DNA of 64,000 nt from Tolypothrix sp. PCC 7712. GTDB lineage: Bacteria > Cyanobacteriota > Cyanobacteriia > Cyanobacteriales > Nostocaceae. The DNA lies in contig NZ_CP063785.1 of the NCBI RefSeq assembly GCF_025860405.1, positions 1,550,001 to 1,614,000 on the forward strand. Direction: 5' to 3'. The translations under genes and the position numbers were made by a program. Below, piece after piece: positions 27,613 through 37,008 of the stretch (the first letter of the stretch is position 1; each line of letters starts with the position of its first letter). Below the pieces are notes generated by a model. That model was not told the origin of the DNA. It ran no database searches and was given only the letters and a program-made list of their open reading frames with translations.

Positions 27613-28653
27613 TCAAATACCTGCATGACCGAGCGCTAAACCAGCCACAAGCATTCCTAAGACTAAGAATGGTTGGGCACTGGCTTGATACTTCACATCG
27701 TTCTTTAACGGGTCACGCAAAAAATACATATCTTGGAAAGTAATTTGCGGCAAAATCAACAGTACAAGAATTGCTGCGTACAAATTCTCATGGATGCTGA
27801 CCAGATATGCAGCAATAAATCCTTGAAATACATCAATCATCACTACACATATCCAGGCTGCAGTAGTGACACCGAACATTACAGGTAGTGATTGTAATCC
27901 TAATTGGCGATCGCCTTCTACGCTCTTGAAGTCATTAACAATGGCAATCCCCAATCCAGCTAAACTGTAAACCAGGGTGAGAACCATAATTTTCCAGTTC
28001 AGTTCGCCAAACAAAGCATGACCAGCCCACCAAGGTAAAGCAATATAGCTGGCTCCTAAAGCATAATTCCCTAACCAGCCGTTTTGCTTCAACTTCAATG
28101 GTGGTGCTGAATAGATATAGGCAATAAAAGTACCAAAGACAGCCAATACTGTGATGTTGGGGAAGTCATGACCAGCCCACAAATCCAGCACAAAGGCTAA
28201 ACCAATACCACCAAGTAATAATACAACTATCTGCGTAATTACCTGGGGTACGGAAATAGCACCAGACGGAATCGGACGGTAAGGCTCGTTAATCGCATCA
28301 ATTTCGCGATCATAGAAATCATTGATGGTTTGGGTGTAACCCGTTAGCAAGGGGCCGGAAAGCAACATACAAGCAGCCGCCTTCAACACATTTTCCAGCG
28401 TCCAAGTATAGTTACCCGAAGAAGCCGCACCACAGACTACACCCCAAATCAGGGGAATCCAGGTAATCGGCTTCATCAGTTGCAACCGGATTTTCCAAAT
28501 CGAAGTTTCCCCTGGTGCTGCGCCTTTCATCCCCAGCAGTTGCCGAGTTTTAGAACTGCGATCGCCAACTGTGGTGATATCTTCAGTAGTATTAACGGAC
28601 TCTATTGCTTCCGCCGAATTGGAATTTGGAGTAATGGGAGATGATTCAGACAT
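27613..28653 (-). CDS. chlG: Chlorophyll synthase
   Basis: I start at the ATG 28653 (346 residues, MSESSPITPN). The frame stays open 48 codons upstream, but that part is translated intergenic short repeats. It is a UbiA-family prenyltransferase with eight or nine membrane helices. The first Asp-rich motif is NDFYDREIDAINEPYRPIPSGAI and the second is NDFKSVEGDRQLGLQSLP, both characteristic of ChlG. It attaches the geranylgeranyl or phytyl tail to chlorophyllide a, the last step of chlorophyll a synthesis, in the thylakoid membrane. Upstream on the same strand lie get3d and DUF2862. Confidence 0.96.
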   Translation of the reverse strand: MSESSPITPNSNSAEAIESVNTTEDITTVGDRSSKTRQLLGMKGAAPGETSIWKIRLQLMKPITWIPLIWGVVCGAASSGNYTWTLENVLKAAACMLLSGPLLTGYTQTINDFYDREIDAINEPYRPIPSGAISVPQVITQIVVLLLGGIGLAFVLDLWAGHDFPNITVLAVFGTFIAYIYSAPPLKLKQNGWLGNYALGASYIALPWWAGHALFGELNWKIMVLTLVYSLAGLGIAIVNDFKSVEGDRQLGLQSLPVMFGVTTAAWICVVMIDVFQGFIAAYLVSIHENLYAAILVLLILPQITFQDMYFLRDPLKNDVKYQASAQPFLVLGMLVAGLALGHAGI

Positions 28654-28661
28654 AAGATTAA

Positions 28662-28804
28662 TTGGGCATAGGGCATAGGGCATGGGGCATGGGGCATTGG
28701 GCAATTCAATTTTGGATTTGCAATTTTGGATTAGGTTGAAATCTAAAATCCAAAATCTAAAATCTAAAATTTCTAGTCCCCAGTCCCCAGTCCCCAATCC
28801 CCAA
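28662..28804 (+). repeat. Short tandem repeats between get3d and chlG
   Basis: 28662-28702 carries GGGCATA/GGGCATG heptamers, and 28772-28804 carries CCCCAGT/CCCCAAT heptamers. They fill the 161-bp gap, so any co-transcript of get3d and chlG contains them. Confidence 0.75.
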
Positions 28805-28814
28805 TATCTCTAAC

Positions 28815-29915
28815 TTAAAACGAAATGATCAAATAACTGTTCTGAAACTTCGCCCCAGTAATGGGTTTTCCACTTAAAGAAGGTGGAAGGTCAATATTGC
28901 GCCGTTGGTCGCCTGCTTCCACAGTCACTTCCGGCCCATACTGAGTAAGCTTGACTTGTTTTTTATCAAATCCAGGCAAAAATAAGCGTACCTGACGGTT
29001 ATGAGTATCTATTTCTATGGGTTTGGGAGCTTTTAGCGCTTCCTGAGCAAAATCTGGTAGGGCATCCATAAGCGATCGCCATTCACCAGTTGGGGCATCA
29101 GGCACTACACTAATGGTTAGAGGGCTAAATTCCTCTGTGAGATTGGGGTTGGTGTCGGAAGACACAACAATTACACCACCAACCGTCACACCGATTTGTT
29201 GAGCGCTACCCCATAAATAACGTGTGCTGGCTACCTCAATTGGATCTGATGTAGTTACCAAAAAGGCAGCAACACGCTGGGGATTGGCAAGAGCCGCTTT
29301 ACCCTTTTCTAAAAAATTATTAACTTGATTAGTTGGTTGAGCAAAGTTATCTGCTGTCCAATTAAAATTGAACAGAGTGCTAATCAGTGGTTGAATTAAA
29401 GGTGATTCGGCAATTGTTTTCCCCAAATCTGAGTTAACAAATAATTGCCGAAAGCGTCTGATATACCAACTCAAAGACTCTGGTAATCCCAACATCCGCA
29501 AGCTAGAAGCATCACCTGTGCCATCATAGACAATCACGTCATATTTGCCACTGGCATCATATTCACGGATTGCATTTAAGGCCAAAGCGTTATCCATCCC
29601 CGGCAATACCACCAATTCTTGACCAAAAACATCTTTAATAATTGGGGTGCGGAGATATTGCGCCTCCAGTTTTTTGACTTCTTCCCATTGGCGTTCTAAT
29701 AATACAGATGCTTGAAACTGTACTACTTGCAAATTGGGAGCAATTTCTTGAGGGTCGGGTGTTAGTGTAGTTTCTAGCAGTATGGGTAATGTCGGCTCTG
29801 CCAATCCTGCGAGAAGTACGCGCTTGCCTTCGCTAGCCAATAATTTAGCGGCGGCGATCGCAATTTTGGTACGAGCAATGCCGCCTTTGCCCAAAAATGT
29901 CAATATCAGAGTCAT
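28815..29915 (-). CDS. Get3d-type ArsA ATPase with C-terminal alpha-crystallin domain
   Basis: 366 residues. The N-terminus is an ArsA/Get3 deviant Walker A region reading GKGGIARTK near residue 9: the signature lysine is kept, but the usual GKT is ART. YDGTGD is the Switch I-like stretch. The last about 70 residues (QVRLFLPGFDKKQVKLTQYG...) form an Hsp20/alpha-crystallin sandwich. This fusion and an incomplete active site are described for Get3d, a photosynthetic-lineage Get3 paralogue that binds tail-anchored proteins. It sits 72 bp after the DUF2862 gene and 161 bp before chlG, consistent with a thylakoid biogenesis link. Confidence 0.87.
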   Translation of the reverse strand: MTLILTFLGKGGIARTKIAIAAAKLLASEGKRVLLAGLAEPTLPILLETTLTPDPQEIAPNLQVVQFQASVLLERQWEEVKKLEAQYLRTPIIKDVFGQELVVLPGMDNALALNAIREYDASGKYDVIVYDGTGDASSLRMLGLPESLSWYIRRFRQLFVNSDLGKTIAESPLIQPLISTLFNFNWTADNFAQPTNQVNNFLEKGKAALANPQRVAAFLVTTSDPIEVASTRYLWGSAQQIGVTVGGVIVVSSDTNPNLTEEFSPLTISVVPDAPTGEWRSLMDALPDFAQEALKAPKPIEIDTHNRQVRLFLPGFDKKQVKLTQYGPEVTVEAGDQRRNIDLPPSLSGKPITGAKFQNSYLIISF

Positions 29916-29987
29916 TAGTTGATTTCCACCTTACCGCCGATGTTTTCAACTCCAACTTAGCACTCGGCAAATATTCTATGCTTCCGC

Positions 29988-30182
29988 CTACTGTACGACT
30001 TTTAGCTCATCTTCAAAAAACCAAGTGGAGAAATTATCTTCAAATTGCACCACTATACCTACACTGCTAGCATCTGTCATTTTGTAGCCGAGGATAGTAC
30101 CAACTTGTCCTAATTTTTTGACAACAGCGGGAGATACGCGATCGCGCAAACGAAAGACCTTAACCTTCTGTCCGATTTCCAT
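29988..30182 (-). CDS. DUF2862 small cyanobacterial protein
   Basis: The 64 residues match the compact DUF2862 pattern: MEIGQKVKVFRLRDRVS, GTILGYKMTDASSVGIVVQFEDNFSTWFFEDEL. It looks like an SH3-like barrel. Homologues occur across cyanobacteria, with no defined function that I know of. It is the first gene of the apparent get3d-chlG unit. Confidence 0.85.
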   Translation of the reverse strand: MEIGQKVKVFRLRDRVSPAVVKKLGQVGTILGYKMTDASSVGIVVQFEDNFSTWFFEDELKVVQ

Positions 30183-30390
30183 GCCTAGATATAATGCAAT
30201 AAACCAAGTCTCAGTTTAACTGAATCCGTGACTCCTCTGTAATACATTTATGATGATGAGGTAGATAAACAATCAGGGAGCAAAGAATCAATAACAAACA
30301 CCAATTGATAAACTGTCTGCGATAGCTAAGAGTTAACCCTAATAATTTGATTTAAGTAAAAAATCGCTTTCTTTGCGTCAACGAGCAGCC

Positions 30391-31146
30391 ATGTACGATC
30401 CAAATCCGCCGCGCCCGCCCCAAGAAACAATGCCGACGATGTATGATTTACCCAGCGAATTAATAGGGGAATCAGGCTTGCCGGACGAATTTCACTGTAT
30501 TCAGGCTGATTTATTAACTGAAACTTGTCAACCTCCCAACTATTCACCCACAGAAATTTTACTGGCTAGCGATTTAAACCTGTACTACAATCCTCGCCAT
30601 CCTTTATGGTACAAAAGGCCTGATTGGTACGTAGTTTTAGGGGTAGCTGGTGCTAGCCAACAGCAAGACTTACGCTTAAGTTACGTTGTTTGGCAAGAAG
30701 GAATTAATCCATTTTTGGTAGTTGAATTACTTTCACCCGGTACAGAGCAAGAAGACTTAGGAAGAACTCTCAGGGAAGTCAATCAACCGCCAACTAAATG
30801 GGAAGTTTATGAACGTGTTTTGCGGGTTCCTTACTATGTCGTATATGATCGCTACGAAAATCATCTGAGGATCTTTCAACTTATAGGCAGTCGTTATGCA
30901 GCAGTATCTCTTAGTGATAATCGCTTTTGGCTAGAAGAGTTAGAACTGGGATTAGGATTGTGGCAAGGTACTTATCAGCAGATCACTGGTTTATGGTTGC
31001 GTTGGTATCATGCACAAGGCTGGGTGCCTACCCTGAGAGAAAAAGCAGAGCAAGAAAGGCAACGTGCAGAACAGGAACGACAGCGTGCAGAAAGATTGGC
31101 GGAGTACGTGCGATCGCTAGGCGTAGATCCTGATAATTTGAGTTAA
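30391..31146 (+). CDS. Uma2 family (DUF820) putative endonuclease
   Basis: About 251 residues from the ATG at 30391 (an upstream in-frame TTG lies at 30373). Uma2 proteins have a PD-(D/E)XK nuclease fold: here PDWYVVLGV supplies the Asp and FLVVELLSPGTEQEDL the Glu, with YVVYDRYENHLRIFQL further on. The C-terminus is a charged coiled coil (EKAEQERQRAEQERQRAERL), common in cyanobacterial members. The family is greatly expanded in cyanobacteria and its role is unsettled. No partner gene is apparent. Confidence 0.85.
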   Translation: MYDPNPPRPPQETMPTMYDLPSELIGESGLPDEFHCIQADLLTETCQPPNYSPTEILLASDLNLYYNPRHPLWYKRPDWYVVLGVAGASQQQDLRLSYVVWQEGINPFLVVELLSPGTEQEDLGRTLREVNQPPTKWEVYERVLRVPYYVVYDRYENHLRIFQLIGSRYAAVSLSDNRFWLEELELGLGLWQGTYQQITGLWLRWYHAQGWVPTLREKAEQERQRAEQERQRAERLAEYVRSLGVDPDNLS

Positions 31147-31659
31147 TTAATCTGCGGTTGATTTTTTCTAATTATCAGCTTGCCTGGCAGTTGATTGAGA
31201 TTAAACCAAATTAGTTACAGACAGTATTTTTTATTAATACCAAATGGTAATATAGGACTCATATTTGATTTTTGAAAAAAACTAAGTACACTTTTATTTC
31301 TTCTTCCCTGTTCCCCGTTCCCTGTTCCCTCTCTACGCAAATAATTTCTCCGAATCAAAGCGGATTCCTATACCTATTTTAAAAAAGAATGAGAAAGATT
31401 GTAGGGGCGCGGAACTGCCTTGCCCTCTAGAATATTATTGATGTGTCGCAAACATTATTTGATTTGGTATAAAAATGCTGCTATAGATAATTTTGTAAAA
31501 ATTTTCACCAGCAATTTTTATACAACATTGGTATTTTGCCAAGACTGCTGAAATTGGTATAATGATGTACTTATTTAGTCATGCAAAGGGAACCTTCATC
31601 ACTAATTAACTTCATTAATAGCACTAGGATGCCATCGGTAACGAGCGAGGGAGCAGAAA
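31147..31659. other. Intergenic with repeat A copy 6
   Basis: Contains TTCCCTG-type short repeats (31303-31332), the intact repeat A at 31369-31471, and the AT-rich leader of the polysaccharide locus. No gene seen. Confidence 0.6.
31369..31471 (-). repeat. Repeat A, copy 6, uninterrupted
   Basis: A 103-bp copy bounded by TATACC and GGTATA. It contains CTCTAGAATATTATTGATG unbroken, the position where element C sits in the copy at 14816-15048, so it is a natural empty site. Confidence 0.75.
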
Positions 31660-32517
31660 TTGCTAAGAACAATGCGAGGAGTTGCACGTAAAGCGGGAAG
31701 GTTGAGGCGTATTCTACCAGTAGAGCAAAGTTTATGGGTAAAGTTTGATTTACTCAGAACTTTGGTCAGAAGAGATTTAGAAGGACGATACAAAGGTTCT
31801 ATTTTAGGGAATTTATGGCCTTTGCTGAATCAGCTCTCGCAATTACTAATTTACACCTATGTATTCTCCATTGTTCTCAAAGTCAAATTAACCCTGAAAA
31901 CTTTACCAGAAAATAATTTTACTTTTGGCTTGTGGTTATTTGCTGGTTTACTACCTTGGATTGCGTTTACCAGCGGATTAATTCAATCTGCTAATTCCGT
32001 AGTTACACAGTCAAATTTAGTCAAAAAAGTAGTTTTTCCCTTAGCTTTATTACCCTTAGTGCCAATTTTATCAACATTTATTGAAAGTTCTTTTGGCTTA
32101 ATGGCATTGATTTTTTTTGTCGCCATCAGTGCCCATACTTTACATACTACTTTGGCGCTGTTACCCTTGGTCTGGTTAACACAATTATTGCTCACAGCCG
32201 GATTAGGTTATTTGACAGCAGGACTCACAGTGTTTCTGCGCGATATTCCTCAGACTTTAGGGGTAATCTTAAATATCTGGTTTTATGCAACACCGCTTGT
32301 CTATCCCGCATCTACTATTCCTGAACAATGGCGCAGTTGGATATTTTGGTTAAATCCCATAGCTGCGATCGCAGAAGTATATCGTGATTTAATTTTAGTC
32401 GGGGAGGTAAAACACTGGGGTGAATGGGGAGTGGCTTTTATGGTTTCCTTGGTGGTATTTGGTTGTGGGTTTTCCATGTATAGAAGGTTGCGTCCTGCCT
32501 TTGCTGATGTGTTATAA
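31660..32517 (+). CDS. ABC-2 type polysaccharide export permease
   Basis: 285 residues from TTG 31660, chosen because GAGGGAG (31647-31653) is 6 nt upstream; the ATG at 31672 is the alternative. It has six hydrophobic helices with the Wzm/TagG pattern: DLLRTLVRRDLEGRYKGSILGNLWPLLNQLSQLLIYTYVFS at the start, and FLRDIPQTLGVILNIWFYATPLVYP near residue 200. With the ATPase gene 92 bp downstream it should form the inner-membrane channel that exports an undecaprenyl-linked glycan. It is the first gene of a one-direction locus running to 44019. Confidence 0.92.
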   Translation: MLRTMRGVARKAGRLRRILPVEQSLWVKFDLLRTLVRRDLEGRYKGSILGNLWPLLNQLSQLLIYTYVFSIVLKVKLTLKTLPENNFTFGLWLFAGLLPWIAFTSGLIQSANSVVTQSNLVKKVVFPLALLPLVPILSTFIESSFGLMALIFFVAISAHTLHTTLALLPLVWLTQLLLTAGLGYLTAGLTVFLRDIPQTLGVILNIWFYATPLVYPASTIPEQWRSWIFWLNPIAAIAEVYRDLILVGEVKHWGEWGVAFMVSLVVFGCGFSMYRRLRPAFADVL

Positions 32518-32621
32518 ATCTGGGGAATTAACCCAAATTGAGCTTCATAACAAATCATGCGATCGCTGGGTTGATATCTTGTCTAATTTTTCAGATGTGC
32601 TAGTAGTAAGTGTGCGATGCT

Positions 32622-33923
32622 ATGGGTGATGAGATTGCAATTTCGCTCAAAAATGTCTCAAAATGCTATAAGCGTTATGCTCGTCCTATAGATCGGCTCA
32701 AAGAAATTTTAATACCGAAAAGCATTCATTCTCAAGAGTTCTGGGCGTTACAAGATATTAACCTAGAACTTTATCAAGGTGAAACTTTAGGAATTATCGG
32801 ACAAAATGGCTCTGGTAAAAGTACGTTATTACAGATTATTGCTAGAACGCTCACACCAACTATAGGAGAAGTAATAGTAAATGGGCGAGTTTCTGCTTTG
32901 TTGGAATTAGGTAGCGGCTTTAATCCAGAATTTACAGGACGACAAAATGTATTTTTTAATGGTCAAATTCTGGGTTTAAATAAAGAAGAAATAGAACATA
33001 AATTTATTGAAATAGAAAAATTTGCTGATATTGGTAGTTTTATCGACCAGCCAGTGAAAACCTATTCCAGTGGGATGTTTGTCAGGCTCGCATTTGCTGT
33101 AGCCGTGAATGTTAATCCCGAAATTCTCATAGTAGATGAAGCGCTGGCCGTGGGAGATATTTATTTCCAACAAAAATGTTATGAGCGCATTAGAAACTTG
33201 AGAGATATCGGTACAACTCTGTTATTTGTTTCCCATGATTCGACTGCTGTACATAAACTCTGTAGTAGAGCCTTGTTATTAGAAACAGGTAAATTAATCT
33301 TAGATGCCAAACCCAAGCAAGTAATTGATTTATATGAAGCTAAACTTCTGCAAAAAAATGATGTGCAACCAGATGCAGTCAAAATAGATATTATCTCAGA
33401 AGATGGCGGACATAAGTTAGTTAATGAATCTTCCTTAACAAGTGCTGTTGATGAAGTAGTAATTAATGCTCCAGATGTTAGTATAAAGTTTATCAGATTC
33501 TTAGATGAGCAAGGAGAAGAAATATTAGTAGCTATTAGCGACCAATTATTGCAATTATCTATAGGAATTTTATTTCTTAAATCCTATGCAGATCCACATA
33601 TCGGATTTAAAATCCGAGAGAAGACAGGTGAGGTAATCTTTGAAACCAATACCTGGTGTATGGGGAAAAGCATCGGTCGAGTAGATAGTAGTACTTTAGT
33701 AGAAATTTGCTTCCGTTTTTATGTACCTTTAATGGAGGGAGAATACACAATTACATTTGGTATTGCTGATGGTGTCATAGGAGAAAGTACTTTTGAACGT
33801 ACTTTGCTTTATGCTCATAATGTTTCCGTATTAAAAGTTTTAAAAAATACAAATTCTATACGTTGGTCAGGTATTGTAAATCTTTCACCCACAGTTTCTA
33901 TTGATAAGCAGACTTATGTTTGA
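32622..33923 (+). CDS. ABC transporter ATPase with Wzt-like C-terminal domain
   Basis: 433 residues from ATG 32622 (GTG 32610 is the alternative). The ATPase domain has Walker A GQNGSGKST, signature YSSGMFVRLAFAVAV, and Walker B EILIVDEALAVGD. FNPEFTGRQNVFFNGQILGL is the insertion typical of the TagH/Wzt family. Residues about 290-430 form a beta-rich Wzt-C-like domain (VSIKFIRFLDEQGEE...). In ABC-dependent O-antigen systems this domain binds the modified end of the finished chain. It overlaps the next gene by 8 bp, so the methyltransferase downstream is translationally linked. Confidence 0.92.
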   Translation: MGDEIAISLKNVSKCYKRYARPIDRLKEILIPKSIHSQEFWALQDINLELYQGETLGIIGQNGSGKSTLLQIIARTLTPTIGEVIVNGRVSALLELGSGFNPEFTGRQNVFFNGQILGLNKEEIEHKFIEIEKFADIGSFIDQPVKTYSSGMFVRLAFAVAVNVNPEILIVDEALAVGDIYFQQKCYERIRNLRDIGTTLLFVSHDSTAVHKLCSRALLLETGKLILDAKPKQVIDLYEAKLLQKNDVQPDAVKIDIISEDGGHKLVNESSLTSAVDEVVINAPDVSIKFIRFLDEQGEEILVAISDQLLQLSIGILFLKSYADPHIGFKIREKTGEVIFETNTWCMGKSIGRVDSSTLVEICFRFYVPLMEGEYTITFGIADGVIGESTFERTLLYAHNVSVLKVLKNTNSIRWSGIVNLSPTVSIDKQTYV

Positions 33924-35730
33924 TGAGATAATTCAGCAGGCAAGACAGACAGAATATGACTTTCGACAAACCGCCAATCCAGATGATCCACTGGGACATC
34001 TGTTTAACGAATGGTTTGAATACTACAAATTAAAGTGGGCGATCGCTCATGTTCTCAAACCCTCTACAATCCTAGAAATCGGAGTACGTTATGGCTACTC
34101 CGCCGCTGCGTTTCTTCATGGAACTCCATCTGCCAAGTATGTTGGTATCGATTTAGATACAGATTCCTATGGAGGTGTTAAGGGTGCAATTAACTGGGCA
34201 AAAACTATTACTCAGCAATTTCATACAGAATATATTATTGCTGATACACAGGCTATGAACCGCTTGCCTGGAGATTTATACGATCTGATTCATGTTGATG
34301 GACAACAAGATGGCAATGGTTCCTTTCATGATTTAGAACTTGCAATTAAGCAGTCACGTTATGTTCTGGTAGATGGATATCTCTGGACAAGACAAAATTT
34401 TATGGCAGTTAGTGATTTTTTATTCACTAACTCTGATTTACTAGATTGGTACGGTGTCATACCAGGTTATGCTGGAGATTTATTAATCAAAGTTTCTCCT
34501 AATTATTTAAATCAATTTCATCAAAATATTAATCTTCAAGTTACATCTAGTACAGATATTCGTAATACTTATACCAAGGAATATTATACAGAAGATTGCG
34601 GTGGGTTTGATGCATACAAAATATATCAAGGTAAAAAATTAGAAGACCCTAGATTAAAAGCAGTTGCCACTATCGCTAGTTTAAAAAAATCAGGCAAAGT
34701 CTTAGATATTGCTTGTGGTAGAGGCGAATTAACCTATCATTTTGCCAAGCAAGGGTTTTATGTAACAGCGATTGACTATGCTCAAAGTGCTATTGAATTA
34801 GCACAAAAGTGTTTTATAGGTGAAGAGGATTTAAAAAATAATGTAGATTTTTTATGTGAAAATATATGTGATTTATCCTTTCCCAAATCCTATGATTTAG
34901 CAGTAGCATCTGATGTGATTGAACACCTATCATTTGCAGAAGTAGAGTTACTATACAGCAAAATTTCTCAAGCCATCAATCCAGATGGTTTGTTTATCAT
35001 ACATACATTTCCTAACCTTTGGTACTACCAGTATGAGTACAAAAGAAAAAGAAGGATTGCCGCATCTGTAGGTGCATATTTACCAGTGCAGCCACGTACT
35101 AGGTATGAAATGTTAATGCACATTAATGAACAGTCACCCCGGGTATTGAAAAAGCAACTAGCTAGGCACTTTGCACATGTACTAGTTTGGTTTGGTGAGC
35201 CAACTAACCCCGGAGGTAGCCTGGTAAATAAATATTCAATACAAGAACTTCGTTCTGCAACTAGTTTATTTGCTATTGCTGCTCATAAACCCATAAATCA
35301 GAGTGAGTTAAAGCAAAGGCTACAAATGCATCCTTTACCGCATCAGGTTGCCGAAAAATTAAAATTAATTGTAAAAGATTGTCCTCAAAATGTAGTTATC
35401 GGCAGTGACTTTGAAGTATCTGTAGACTTAATTAATCATAGTCAATTTATCTTCAATAGCTTTCTCCCTCACCCAGTTCACCTTAGTTATCATTGGATGA
35501 ATGAGCAAGGCACCAATAATATTATATTTGATGGAGAGAGAACAGCAATCTTTCCACCACTAGACCCAACATCACAAAACTCATACAAAGTAAAAATTAA
35601 AATCCCTCAGGAAAAGGGTAATTATCTGCTCAGACTTACTCTTGTGCAAGAAAATGTGCGCTGGTTCGATCAAGAACCGATAAATTTAAAACAAGATATT
35701 CCAATAACAATAAATTTAAAAGCTCATTAA
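33916..35730 (+). CDS. Bimodular methyltransferase with C-terminal beta-sandwich
   Basis: 604 residues from ATG 33916. The first SAM domain (about 35-215) has LEIGVRYGYSAAAFL as motif I and LIHVDGQQDGNGSFHDLELA, like cephalosporin hydroxylase/TylF-type methyltransferases. The second (about 240-440) has VLDIACGRGELTYHFAKQG and SDVIEHLSFAEVELLYSKI, a class I Methyltransf_11/23 type. The last about 120 residues are an Ig-like beta domain (VVIGSDFEVSVDLINHS) resembling those appended to export proteins. The order within the export locus suggests glycan O-methylation. Confidence 0.82.
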   Translation: MFDEIIQQARQTEYDFRQTANPDDPLGHLFNEWFEYYKLKWAIAHVLKPSTILEIGVRYGYSAAAFLHGTPSAKYVGIDLDTDSYGGVKGAINWAKTITQQFHTEYIIADTQAMNRLPGDLYDLIHVDGQQDGNGSFHDLELAIKQSRYVLVDGYLWTRQNFMAVSDFLFTNSDLLDWYGVIPGYAGDLLIKVSPNYLNQFHQNINLQVTSSTDIRNTYTKEYYTEDCGGFDAYKIYQGKKLEDPRLKAVATIASLKKSGKVLDIACGRGELTYHFAKQGFYVTAIDYAQSAIELAQKCFIGEEDLKNNVDFLCENICDLSFPKSYDLAVASDVIEHLSFAEVELLYSKISQAINPDGLFIIHTFPNLWYYQYEYKRKRRIAASVGAYLPVQPRTRYEMLMHINEQSPRVLKKQLARHFAHVLVWFGEPTNPGGSLVNKYSIQELRSATSLFAIAAHKPINQSELKQRLQMHPLPHQVAEKLKLIVKDCPQNVVIGSDFEVSVDLINHSQFIFNSFLPHPVHLSYHWMNEQGTNNIIFDGERTAIFPPLDPTSQNSYKVKIKIPQEKGNYLLRLTLVQENVRWFDQEPINLKQDIPITINLKAH

Positions 35731-35828
35731 AGAAATTTTTAGTAATAATGTTTAATAAAGTTTTAGCTAGAACTGTATGATAATCACATAGGCTGTAATT
35801 TAAATAAATAGTTGTTAAGATAAACCAA

Positions 35829-36983
35829 ATGTCATCAGTTAATAATTTAAAAGACTTATTAAATAATGCAGAACTGAAAGCGCAACCGCGTACAAAGTGG
35901 CCTGGTAATTTAAATTTCTTTCCTTTTAATTTAAGCTTAAGATTTCAAAATTTTATTTTAAAATGTATCAACTTTCTCTTTAAAGACCAAAGAGAAGTAA
36001 ACTTGAATTTAATTATGGCTTTGCGAGAATCTGTAGCTCTCAATCAACAACTAACAGAAGAAATAGCTACTTTAAGGAACCAGATAGATGAATACATAGA
36101 TAAAAATAATAACCGTATACAAAATATAGATAAACAATTAGCATCTGTAGATACTCACATTAAAAAACTGCAAGATGAATTGATTATTAATGACAGTTAC
36201 CTCAAAAATGACTTAATCCAACAGAAGCGTTTAATTGAAATGTTTTTAGAAGAATCAAAAAAACGCTTACCAGAACCTTTCACTCAAGAACAACTACAGA
36301 CATTTGTGAATGAAGAACCAAATTTATTAGATGCGTTCTATGTAGCTTTTGAAGACCAATTTCGTGGTCAGCGAGAGGAGATTCTTAATCGCTTAAAAGT
36401 TTATTTACCCTTGATTGTAGAAACGAAGATTGGTAACCCAGACTTTCCGATTTTAGATGTAGGTTGTGGACGCGGTGAATGGTTAGAGTTATTGCAAGAG
36501 TCCGGATATACAGCTAGAGGACTTGATATTAATAAGGTAATGGTAGAACAATCTCGTTCTAGAGGATTTGATGTCATAGAAGCAGATGTCATGCTTTATT
36601 TGCAATCTCTCCCAGATCATACTTTAGGTGCTGTCACTGGTTTTCATATCATCGAGCATTTAACTTTTCCCATATTAATGAAATTTTTTAGTGAAGTAGC
36701 CAGAACACTTAAACCTGGGGGACTAGCTATTTTTGAAACCCCTAATCCTCAAAATGTTCTAGTTGGTAGTTGTAACTTTTATTTTGACCCGACTCATCAT
36801 CATCCATTACCTAGTCCATTGATTAAATTTATGCTGGAGATTCAGGGTTTATCTCAAGTCAGAGTTATAGACCTGCATCCTTATCCAGACACTTATAAAG
36901 TCAGTGGTGGTGAGCTAGCTGAAAAATTCAATAATTATTTTTATGGGCCACAAGATTATGCAGTAGTAGGATACAAACTATAA
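35829..36983 (+). CDS. Coiled-coil methyltransferase
   Basis: 384 residues. After a basic N-terminus, residues about 60-140 form heptad-rich coiled coil (LRNQIDEYIDKNNNRIQNIDKQL). The SAM domain (about 205-345) has FPILDVGCGRGEWLELLQESG as motif I, GFHIIEHL, and FETPNPQNVLVGSCNFYFDPTHHHPLP, a pattern common in glycan-locus methyltransferases. In E. coli O8/O9a, WbdD combines a methyltransferase with a coiled-coil ruler that caps chains; the similar architecture here is suggestive, not proven. It is followed by five glycosyltransferases. Confidence 0.82.
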   Translation: MSSVNNLKDLLNNAELKAQPRTKWPGNLNFFPFNLSLRFQNFILKCINFLFKDQREVNLNLIMALRESVALNQQLTEEIATLRNQIDEYIDKNNNRIQNIDKQLASVDTHIKKLQDELIINDSYLKNDLIQQKRLIEMFLEESKKRLPEPFTQEQLQTFVNEEPNLLDAFYVAFEDQFRGQREEILNRLKVYLPLIVETKIGNPDFPILDVGCGRGEWLELLQESGYTARGLDINKVMVEQSRSRGFDVIEADVMLYLQSLPDHTLGAVTGFHIIEHLTFPILMKFFSEVARTLKPGGLAIFETPNPQNVLVGSCNFYFDPTHHHPLPSPLIKFMLEIQGLSQVRVIDLHPYPDTYKVSGGELAEKFNNYFYGPQDYAVVGYKL

Positions 36984-37008
36984 ATTTAGAAAATGTTCAA
37001 GTGATAAT

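Noticed and set aside
28654..28797. 48-residue N-terminal extension of ChlG
   Set aside because: The codons are translated short tandem repeats and the ChlG family starts near MSESSPITPN.
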